DNA of 64,000 bases from the NCBI RefSeq assembly GCF_013744875.1, contig NZ_CP059399.1:3782001-3846000 (forward strand), given 5' to 3'. Positions 57,457-64,000 of the stretch are shown one piece after another. Position numbers and translations under genes: made by a program. The first letter of the stretch is position 1. Each line of letters starts with the position of its first letter. The stretch comes from Nocardia huaxiensis (GTDB taxonomy: Bacteria > Actinomycetota > Actinomycetes > Mycobacteriales > Mycobacteriaceae). The notes under the pieces were generated by a model, which had not been told where the DNA came from, ran no database searches, and saw only the letters and a list, made by a program, of their open reading frames with translations.

Positions 57457-58066
57457 GCACACCCCGCAGCGGCCGAACCTTGCTCAGCGTCTCCGGCTGC
57501 AAAACCTGAAGCGCCTGCGGCTCGCGGATCTGGAGCGCCTGCGGCTGGGGCGGCGGCACATCCTCGCCCTGCTGACCGGGATCCTGCTCGGCATTACCGG
57601 CGGTCTGGTCTGGGACTACCGTCCCACCGTCGACCACGTCCCGGCCGACTCGCCGCTCATGGCGTATCCGCAGTGCGGCGAGCAGCTCACGCCCGATCCG
57701 GCGATCACGCCGTCGATAGAACTGTTCTCCACCGCCTTCGGCACCCCCATCCGCGATCGTCGCGTCGAACTCCGCTCGCAGCGGCATCCCGTGCACGGCC
57801 CCATCGTGTGGGCCGAGGTGGTCGCCTCCACCAGTGACCTCGACCGGGTCTGGCTCGATTGGAGCTACGTCCGCGACGCCGAGGATCATTCGCTGTGGCA
57901 GGACTGCGCGCAGCCGATCACCATGGGCCGCGCCACCCCGGCCCTGAAGGTTTTCGACGACCGCGGCCGCTCCCGCTGGTTCCGGGCCTGCGGGCAGGTG
58001 CCGCCGCAGGATCGGGGCGCACGGCCCTCGGGCAGCTACTGCACCGAGTGGGGCCGGCCTTTCTGA
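57449..58066 (+). CDS. Membrane protein with extracellular domain X (paralogue 2)
   Basis: 205 residues, start overlapping the previous stop by eight bases. N-terminus carries repeated RLRLxxLx octads (residues 14-34), TM ~36-54, then an extracellular domain with RVELRSQRHPVHGP, DRVWLDWSYV and RSRWFRACGQVPP...SYCTEWGRP, matching paralogue 1. It lacks the HTH-like domain. Conserved cysteines suggest disulfides. Ends 48 bp before hisA. Confidence 0.65.
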   Translation: MTEHTPQRPNLAQRLRLQNLKRLRLADLERLRLGRRHILALLTGILLGITGGLVWDYRPTVDHVPADSPLMAYPQCGEQLTPDPAITPSIELFSTAFGTPIRDRRVELRSQRHPVHGPIVWAEVVASTSDLDRVWLDWSYVRDAEDHSLWQDCAQPITMGRATPALKVFDDRGRSRWFRACGQVPPQDRGARPSGSYCTEWGRPF

Positions 58067-58114
58067 CATCGGGGCGAAAACGGATGACCTGCCGGTAACT
58101 ACTAAGATGCTCCC

Positions 58115-58846
58115 GTGAGTCTTGTGCTGCTACCCGCCGTCGATGTCGCCAATGGTGAGGCCGTGCGCCTCGTGCAGGGAGAGGCGGGCAGCGAAACCAG
58201 TTACGGTTCGCCGCGGGACGCCGCCCTGGCCTGGCAGAACGCCGGGGCGGAGTGGGTGCATCTGGTGGATCTGGATGCCGCGTTCGGCAAGGGCTCCAAT
58301 CGTGCACTGATCGAGCAGGTCGTCGGCGAACTCGATGTGAAAGTCGAGCTGTCGGGCGGTATCCGCGATGACGAGTCGCTGAAGGCGGCCCTCGCGACCG
58401 GCTGCGCGCGCGTGAACATCGGCACCGCGGCCATCGAGAATCCGGAGTGGTGCGCTCGCGCCATCGGCGAGTACGGCGAGCGCATCGCGGTCGGACTGGA
58501 TGTGAAACTCATCGACGGTGAATGGCGGCTGCGGGGACGCGGCTGGGTCACCGACGGCGGCGACCTGTGGGAGGTCCTGGAACGCCTCGAGCGCGACGGC
58601 TGCTCCCGCTACGTGGTCACCGATGTGGGCAAGGACGGCACGCTGACCGGACCGAACCTGGATCTGCTGGCCCAGGTCGCCAATGCCGCCGAAGCGCCGG
58701 TCATCGCCTCCGGCGGCGTCTCCACCCTCGACGACCTGCGCGCCATCTCGACCCTCGTCGACGAGGGCGTGGAGGGCGCGATCATCGGCAAGGCGCTGTA
58801 CGCGGGACGGTTCACGCTGCCCGAGGCGCTCGCGGCGGTGCGATAG
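58115..58846 (+). CDS. hisA: Phosphoribosyl isomerase (HisA/PriA)
   Basis: 243 residues, GTG start. [82 protein letters not shown] and [14 protein letters not shown]. Isomerises ProFAR in histidine synthesis; in this order the enzyme usually also serves tryptophan synthesis (PriA), not verifiable here. Restarts the his cluster after the accessory segment. Confidence 0.96.
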   Translation: MSLVLLPAVDVANGEAVRLVQGEAGSETSYGSPRDAALAWQNAGAEWVHLVDLDAAFGKGSNRALIEQVVGELDVKVELSGGIRDDESLKAALATGCARVNIGTAAIENPEWCARAIGEYGERIAVGLDVKLIDGEWRLRGRGWVTDGGDLWEVLERLERDGCSRYVVTDVGKDGTLTGPNLDLLAQVANAAEAPVIASGGVSTLDDLRAISTLVDEGVEGAIIGKALYAGRFTLPEALAAVR

Positions 58847-58851
58847 CCCTG

Positions 58852-59670
58852 ATGGCCGCCGAACTCGCCGAGCTGCTCGACATCGCCAAGGACGTACTCG
58901 ACGGCGCCGCACCACGTTTCGTGGAAGGCATCGGCGCGCCGAGTGCGGTTCAGAAGGGGCGCAACGACTTCGCCACCGAACTGGATCTCGAACTCGAGCG
59001 GACCATCTCGCAGCAGCTGCGCGAGCGCACCGGATTCCCGGTACACGGCGAGGAATTCGGCGGCCCCCAGCTCACCACCGGCACCGCGTGGGTGCTCGAT
59101 CCCATCGACGGAACCTTCAACTACTCCGCGGGACACCCGCTGTCGGGCATGCTGCTGGCGCTGGTACGCGAGGGCGTGCCGGTGATCGGACTGACCTGGC
59201 TGCCCGCGCTCAACCAGCGCTACTCGGCCACCGTCGAGGGCCCGGTGTACTTGAACGGGCAGCCGCTGCCGCGCCTGGAGCAGGCCAAGCTGGGCAACTC
59301 CATGATCGGCTTCGGCTCCTTCAATATCGATGGCGCGGGCCGTATTCCGGGCATCTTCCGCTTCAATCTGCTGGGTGCGCTCAGCCGCCTGTCGGGCCGG
59401 GTGCGCATGCACGGCTCCACCGGAATCGATCTGGCGTTCACCGCATCCGGCGTCCTGGGTGGCGCCGTGGTGTTCGGCCATCACCCGTGGGACAACGCCG
59501 CCGGGGTCGCGCTGGTGCGGGCCGCGGGCGGCGTCGTCACCGACCTGCTGGGCCGCGACTGGACCATCGAATCCGGTTCGGTGCTGGCCGCCGCGCCCGG
59601 CGTGCACGAGGAACTACTGGACCTGATCGGCGAGACCGCCGACCACGTCCGAGGAGAGGTAGAGCAATGA
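58852..59670 (+). CDS. impA: Inositol-monophosphatase-family protein
   Basis: 272 residues. IMPase signature: [32 protein letters not shown] (metal site) and [22 protein letters not shown]. Position between hisA and hisF is as for Rv1604 (impA). Hydrolyses inositol phosphate or a related sugar phosphate; a histidinol-phosphatase role is possible from context. Five bases after hisA, ATGA overlap with hisF. Confidence 0.92.
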   Translation: MAAELAELLDIAKDVLDGAAPRFVEGIGAPSAVQKGRNDFATELDLELERTISQQLRERTGFPVHGEEFGGPQLTTGTAWVLDPIDGTFNYSAGHPLSGMLLALVREGVPVIGLTWLPALNQRYSATVEGPVYLNGQPLPRLEQAKLGNSMIGFGSFNIDGAGRIPGIFRFNLLGALSRLSGRVRMHGSTGIDLAFTASGVLGGAVVFGHHPWDNAAGVALVRAAGGVVTDLLGRDWTIESGSVLAAAPGVHEELLDLIGETADHVRGEVEQ

Positions 59671-60440
59671 CACTGGCAGTGCGCGTGATCCCGTGCCTGG
59701 ATGTCGACGCCGGCCGCGTGGTCAAGGGCGTCAACTTCGAAAACCTCAGGGACGCGGGCGATCCCGTCGAACTGGCCGCCACCTACGACGCGCAGGGCGC
59801 CGATGAGCTCACCTTCCTCGATGTCACCGCCTCCACCGGCGACCGCGGCACCATGATCGACGTGGTGACCCGCACCGCCGAACAGATCTTCATCCCGCTC
59901 ACCGTCGGCGGCGGCGTGCGCACCGTCGAGGACGTGGACCGGCTGCTGCGCGCGGGCGCGGACAAGGTGTCGGTGAACACCGCCGCCATCGCCCGCCCGG
60001 AGGTGCTGCGCGAAATGTCGGAGCGCTTCGGCTCGCAGTGCATTGTGCTCTCGGTCGACGCCCGCACCGTGCCCGAGGGCCAGGAACCCACGCCGTCCGG
60101 CTGGGAGGTCACCACGCACGGCGGCAAGCGCGGCACCGGCATCGACGCCGTCGAATGGGCCGTGCGCGGCGCCGAACTGGGTGTCGGCGAGATCCTGCTC
60201 AACTCCATGGACGCCGACGGCACCAAGGCCGGCTTCGACCTCACCATGATCCGCGCGGTGCGGGCCGCCGTCACCGTGCCGGTCATCGCCTCGGGCGGCG
60301 CGGGCAAAGTCGGCGACTTCGCCCCCGCCGTCCAGGCCGGCGCCGACGCGGTGCTGGCGGCCAGCGTCTTCCACTTCGGTGATCTCACCATCGGTCAGGT
60401 CAAGGACGCCATGCGGACCGAGGGCATCACCGTCCGCTGA
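59667..60440 (+). CDS. hisF: Imidazole glycerol phosphate synthase cyclase subunit
   Basis: 257 residues. [79 protein letters not shown] and [13 protein letters not shown]. Works with HisH. No hisI follows, unlike in mycobacteria; the mgtA gene converges with one base between the stop codons. Confidence 0.97.
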   Translation: MTLAVRVIPCLDVDAGRVVKGVNFENLRDAGDPVELAATYDAQGADELTFLDVTASTGDRGTMIDVVTRTAEQIFIPLTVGGGVRTVEDVDRLLRAGADKVSVNTAAIARPEVLREMSERFGSQCIVLSVDARTVPEGQEPTPSGWEVTTHGGKRGTGIDAVEWAVRGAELGVGEILLNSMDADGTKAGFDLTMIRAVRAAVTVPVIASGGAGKVGDFAPAVQAGADAVLAASVFHFGDLTIGQVKDAMRTEGITVR

Positions 60441-60441
60441 T

Positions 60442-63159
60442 TCACAGCCACCGGTGGAACTTGCGGATGTAGAGCGTCTTCGCCAGCTGCGCCACACAGC
60501 AGTAGCTGAGCAGTGTCAGCACCAGCCACGGGAAGTAGGTCAGCGGCAGCGCCTGCATCTGCAAGGTGCTCGCCAGCGGCGAGAACGGCAGCCAGATGCC
60601 GATGGCCATGATCGTGCCGGTGGTGAGCATGACCGGCATGGCCGCCCGCGACTGGATGAACGGGATCTTCTGCGTCCGGATCATGTGCACGATCAAGGTC
60701 TGCGACAGCAAACCCTCGATGAACCAACCGGATTGGAACAGCGTCTGATGTTCCGGGCTGTTGGCCTGGAACACGAACCACATGAGCGCGAAGGTCGTCA
60801 TATCGAAGATCGAGCTGGTCGGCCCGATGCACACCATGAACCGGCCCAGATCCCTGGCATTCCACTTCTGCGGCTTGCGCAGATACTCCGGATCCATCCG
60901 ATCCCACGGAATCGTGAGCTGTGAGATGTCGTAGAGCAGGTTCTGCACCAGCAGGTGCACCGCCAGCATGGGCTGAAACGGCAGGAACGCCGAGGCCACC
61001 AGCACCGAGAACACATTGCCGAAATTCGACGACGCGGTCATCTTGATGTACTTCATGGTGTTGCCGAAGGTCTGACGGCCCATGAGCACACCGCGCTCGA
61101 GGACCATGAGGTCCTTCTCCAGCAGAATGATGTCGGCCGATTCCTTGGCGATGTCCACGGCCGTGTCCACGGAGATGCCCACATCGGCGTCCCGCAGCGC
61201 CGCGGCATCATTGATACCGTCGCCGAGGAAACCCACTGTGCGGCCCTGTGATTGCAGCGCCCGCACGATGCGCGCCTTCTGCACCGGATTGATCTTCGCG
61301 AAAAGCGTTGTCCGCGCGACCAGTTCGGGCAGATCCTCATCGGCGGTCAGATCCAGCACGGTGCCGGTCACCACCTCGCCGACATCGATGCCGACATCCG
61401 CGCACACCCGCGCCGCCACCAGATCGTTGTCACCGGTGACCACCTTCACCGCAACGCCATTGTCCGCCAGCGCTTTCAACGCCGACGCCGCGTCCTGCTT
61501 GGGCGGATCGAGGAAGGCGAGGAAGCCGATCAGCGTCATCTCGGACTCGTCGGTGACGGCGTAGGTATCCCGCACCGGCACCGCCTTGGTGGCCACCGCG
61601 AGCACGCGCAGGCCCTCCCGATTATTGGCCTCCGCGATGCCGATGACCTTCTCGCGCATTTCCGGGGTGAGCGGAATCGGCATATCGCGGTCGAGGGCGT
61701 ACCCGCACAGTGCGATGACCTCCTCCACCGCGCCCTTGCAGATCAGCTGATTCTCGTTCTCGTGCCCGAGATTGTCGCTGACCACCACCGACATGCGCCG
61801 TCGCACGAAATCGAACGGGATCTCGTCGACCAGCCGGAAGCGGCTCTCGATCACCACCTCCTCGGCCTCGTCCACCCGGTCCATGACCGCGCGATCCATG
61901 AGATTGCGCAGACCGGTCTGGAAGTGGCTGTTCAGGTAGGCGCACTGGAGCACCTCGTCATCGAGCCGGCCGTGAATATCCAGGTACCGGTCCAACACGA
62001 TGCGGTCCTCGGTGAGCGTGCCGGTCTTGTCCGTGCACAGCACATCCATGCCGCCCAGATTCTGAATGGCATTGAGCCGCTTGACCACAACCTTGCGCTT
62101 CGACATGGCCATCGCGCCCTTGGCCAGATTCGCGGTCACCACCACCGGCAGCATCTCCGGGGTCAGACCCACCGCCACGGCCACCGCGAACAGGAACGCC
62201 GAGGCCCAATCGCCCTGATTGAGGCCATTGATGACGAAGACGATCGGGACCATCACCATCATGAAGCGGATCAGCAGGAAGCTGACCTTCTTCACCCCGG
62301 TGTCGAACGCGGTCTCCGGATTCGCGCCCACAATTCCGTCGGCCATGGACCCGAAATAGGTTTCGGACCCGGTCGCCACGACCACGCCGATACCGGTGCC
62401 GGAGGTCACCGAGGTGCCCATCAGCACCATATTGTCGGCCTCGGCGGGATTGCCGCGCACCACGCCGGCGCCGTCGCCGGAGACGGTGTCGGCCTTCTCC
62501 ACCGGCAGTGATTCACCGGTGAGGGCGGCCTGGCTGAGCATCAGATCCTTGGCCGCGATGAGCCGCATATCCGCCGGCACCATATCTCCGGCCGCCAGCT
62601 GCACGATATCGCCCGGGACCACCCCGGTCATGGGGATCTCCGTTGCCGGACAGCGGGGTTCGGTCTCATTGCGCCGGAAGACGGCGGCCGTGGTGGTGAC
62701 CAGCTTGGCGAGCGCCTCGGCGGCCTTGGTGGAGCGGAACTCCTGCCAGAATCGGATCACCGTGCTGATGGTGATCATGGTGGTGATGGTGATGACGCCC
62801 TCGAGATCCTCGGTCAGATAGAGGACCACATCCAGGAACAGCAGCACCAGGATGAACGGATTCCAGAATGCCTTGGCCAGCTGCACGATCCAGTGCGGCA
62901 CCTGCTCGTGCGCGATCTGATTCTTGCCGTACTGCAGCAGCCGCAGTGCGGCCTCCTCGTGCGTGAGGCCCTCGCGCACCGTATCCAGGTCGCGCAGCAC
63001 CTGTTTGGCGGGCTGCACGCTGATACCGGTGAGCTTGGTCCCCACCGCGCGGGTCTGTGATTCGAGTTCGGCGGCCTTGCGGTCCCGGCGGCTGGGCCGC
63101 TTGCCCTCAGGGGGCAGCCCCGGCGGTGGCGCCAGGGGCAGGGGAGTGGACATGGTCAT
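60442..63159 (-). CDS. mgtA: Magnesium-translocating P-type ATPase (P3B)
   Basis: 905 residues from ATG at 63159 (MTMSTPLPLAPPPG) with AGGAG six bases upstream. Cation ATPase N-terminal domain, TGESLPVEK actuator motif, VGLTPEMLPVVVTANLAKGA, phosphorylation site CTDKTGTLTEDRIVLD, FVRRRMSVVV, GDGINDAAALRDADVGISV hinge, C-terminal TM bundle. The LTPEMLP motif in TM4 is typical of MgtA/MgtB. Imports Mg2+ under limitation; no leader element recognised. Confidence 0.93.
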   Translation of the reverse strand: MTMSTPLPLAPPPGLPPEGKRPSRRDRKAAELESQTRAVGTKLTGISVQPAKQVLRDLDTVREGLTHEEAALRLLQYGKNQIAHEQVPHWIVQLAKAFWNPFILVLLFLDVVLYLTEDLEGVITITTMITISTVIRFWQEFRSTKAAEALAKLVTTTAAVFRRNETEPRCPATEIPMTGVVPGDIVQLAAGDMVPADMRLIAAKDLMLSQAALTGESLPVEKADTVSGDGAGVVRGNPAEADNMVLMGTSVTSGTGIGVVVATGSETYFGSMADGIVGANPETAFDTGVKKVSFLLIRFMMVMVPIVFVINGLNQGDWASAFLFAVAVAVGLTPEMLPVVVTANLAKGAMAMSKRKVVVKRLNAIQNLGGMDVLCTDKTGTLTEDRIVLDRYLDIHGRLDDEVLQCAYLNSHFQTGLRNLMDRAVMDRVDEAEEVVIESRFRLVDEIPFDFVRRRMSVVVSDNLGHENENQLICKGAVEEVIALCGYALDRDMPIPLTPEMREKVIGIAEANNREGLRVLAVATKAVPVRDTYAVTDESEMTLIGFLAFLDPPKQDAASALKALADNGVAVKVVTGDNDLVAARVCADVGIDVGEVVTGTVLDLTADEDLPELVARTTLFAKINPVQKARIVRALQSQGRTVGFLGDGINDAAALRDADVGISVDTAVDIAKESADIILLEKDLMVLERGVLMGRQTFGNTMKYIKMTASSNFGNVFSVLVASAFLPFQPMLAVHLLVQNLLYDISQLTIPWDRMDPEYLRKPQKWNARDLGRFMVCIGPTSSIFDMTTFALMWFVFQANSPEHQTLFQSGWFIEGLLSQTLIVHMIRTQKIPFIQSRAAMPVMLTTGTIMAIGIWLPFSPLASTLQMQALPLTYFPWLVLTLLSYCCVAQLAKTLYIRKFHRWL

Positions 63160-63196
63160 GAGGTACTCCTCGCGAAGGGTGCGCATGACGGGCTCA

Positions 63197-63979
63197 TCAG
63201 GCGACGGCGGTCAGGTCGGTGGGTGCGGCCGGAACCGCCTCGGGCGCAGGAGGATTCGCCATGGTCGTGAAGAACTTGACAGCGGCGGCGAGGGCCACCG
63301 GACCGCCCACGGCGATGGTGCCCGCGATGACGCCGAGCCCGGCCCCGGCCACGATCCCCGCCAGGCAACCCCCTGCGGCCCCTGGAAGGAAGATCGGCGG
63401 CATGAGTGCGGCCCCGACGACCGCACCTGCCACACACCCGATGCCGGCGCCGATGATCGACCCGATCAGGCTGCCGATCATGGTCCCGAGCGTCAGTTCA
63501 TTGACCGCCGCCTGGACGGCCGAGTCGAAATTCTCGGTCGCCGGATCGGCGATCTGCGCGGCGGCGGGAACCGCGGCGCCCGGGTCGGCATCGGACGCGG
63601 CCGCGGGCAGCGCGGTCGCCGCCTCCGTGCCCGGCGTCAGAATCGCTGTGTCGCCGTCGATTCGAGCGGCGATCGGGAAGATCTTGTCGTCGAGCCCATA
63701 CCGTAGGGCGACCGCTGAAACGATGGTGCCGTGGTCGTCGAGGACCTGCAGCATGCCGTCGCGGACGGTCAGCGACCCGGCCGCGGTGCGCAGGATCACC
63801 GAGCCGTCCCGGATCTGCGCGGTGAACGGTATTCCGGGCGAGTTGTTCTGTGCCGCAGTGAGTTCCGGTCCGAACAAGGGTGCGGCTGAGGCGTCGGGTC
63901 CGGTGTTCACCAGGACGGTTGCGGTGAACGCGGCGATACCGAGACAGGCGAGCCTGGTCTTCGGGCTGATCGTGAACAT
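63197..63979 (-). CDS. Secreted glycine/alanine-rich hypothetical protein, 260 aa
   Basis: Signal peptide ~1-32 (CLGIAAFTATVLVNTGPDASA). Middle domain ~35-115 of beta-rich type (VILRTAAGSLTVRDGMLQVLDDHGTIVSAVALRYG), Ala/Pro linker, then a hydrophobic Gly-rich segment MIGSLIGSIIGAGIGCVAGAVVGAALMPPI ... GGCLAGIVAGAGLGVIAG resembling glycine-zipper membrane helices. Similar proteins are common in Nocardia (DUF8020-like) without known function. Lies 37 bp upstream of mgtA on the same strand, so cotranscription is possible. Confidence 0.72.
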   Translation of the reverse strand: MFTISPKTRLACLGIAAFTATVLVNTGPDASAAPLFGPELTAAQNNSPGIPFTAQIRDGSVILRTAAGSLTVRDGMLQVLDDHGTIVSAVALRYGLDDKIFPIAARIDGDTAILTPGTEAATALPAAASDADPGAAVPAAAQIADPATENFDSAVQAAVNELTLGTMIGSLIGSIIGAGIGCVAGAVVGAALMPPIFLPGAAGGCLAGIVAGAGLGVIAGTIAVGGPVALAAAVKFFTTMANPPAPEAVPAAPTDLTAVA

Positions 63980-64000
63980 GATTGGTACTTCCTGTTTTCC

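Noticed and set aside
51282..58114. Prophage or integrative element between hisH and hisA
   Set aside because: No integrase, transposase, phage structural gene, tRNA or flanking direct repeat was seen; gene style matches the surroundings.

Overview
The window is a high-GC actinobacterial chromosome segment. Gene order is a diluted version of the Mycobacterium tuberculosis treY-treX ... bioA-bioF-bioD ... bioB ... nadA-nadB-nadC ... hisD-hisC-hisB-hisH-hisA-impA-hisF stretch. Together with FHA-SARP regulators, a mycothiol-type DinB/MDMPI-fold enzyme, NrtR, a BioQ-like repressor and bsaP this points to Mycobacteriales, most likely Nocardia or a close relative. No rRNA, tRNA, CRISPR array, integrase or transposase was recognised.

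Layout. 1-4.9 kb: trehalose/glycogen genes treY (cut by the window edge) and treX, preceded by a cupin gene that diverges from a MarR regulator. 5.4-10.3 kb: a MarR-acetyltransferase fusion, then bioA, a small hypothetical gene and bioF-bioD. 10.5-14.8 kb: a DUF1800/DUF1501 secreted pair, an SRPBCC protein and a membrane-anchored hydrolase. 14.8-17.9 kb: a three-gene ABC importer behind a cobalamin riboswitch and a Zur-like palindrome. 17.9-20.6 kb: bioQ-like tetR diverging from bioB-bsaP-DUF2567. 21.0-25.8 kb: DUF5988, nrtR and nadABC. 25.8-41.2 kb: mixed accessory genes, including a 59-residue zinc-knuckle protein, TerB, a MarR/MFS pair, an orphan FtsX-type permease, an epimerase, an arylamine N-acetyltransferase, a Ser/Thr kinase, an aldo-keto reductase and a second YidC.

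41.2-47.5 kb is a compact signalling island: two tandem SARP-FHA (EmbR-like) regulators, a LuxR-type regulator, a trypsin-like secreted protease, a small secreted protein and a receptor Ser/Thr kinase. The LuxR and kinase genes are each preceded by a 45-bp block with the same design: three heptamers at exact 11-bp spacing followed by TACGGT. This is the classic layout of SARP-activated promoters and suggests a kinase -> FHA-SARP -> promoter circuit.

47.6-60.4 kb is the histidine operon, but hisH and hisA are separated by about 6.8 kb of accessory genes: a MarR regulator, a MazEF-like toxin-antitoxin pair, a CcdA/DsbA thiol-redox pair, small exported proteins and two tandem membrane proteins sharing an extracellular domain. 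hisA-impA-hisF then resumes, converging with an mgtA Mg2+ P-type ATPase. The window ends in a gene for a secreted glycine-rich protein.

Three local regulons can be read from DNA motifs. TGAAC-N3-GTTCA palindromes stand before bioA, bioF and bioB next to a TetR gene (biotin). A palindrome lies between nrtR and nadA (NAD). A riboswitch plus a Zur-like box precedes the importer (cobalamin and possibly metal).
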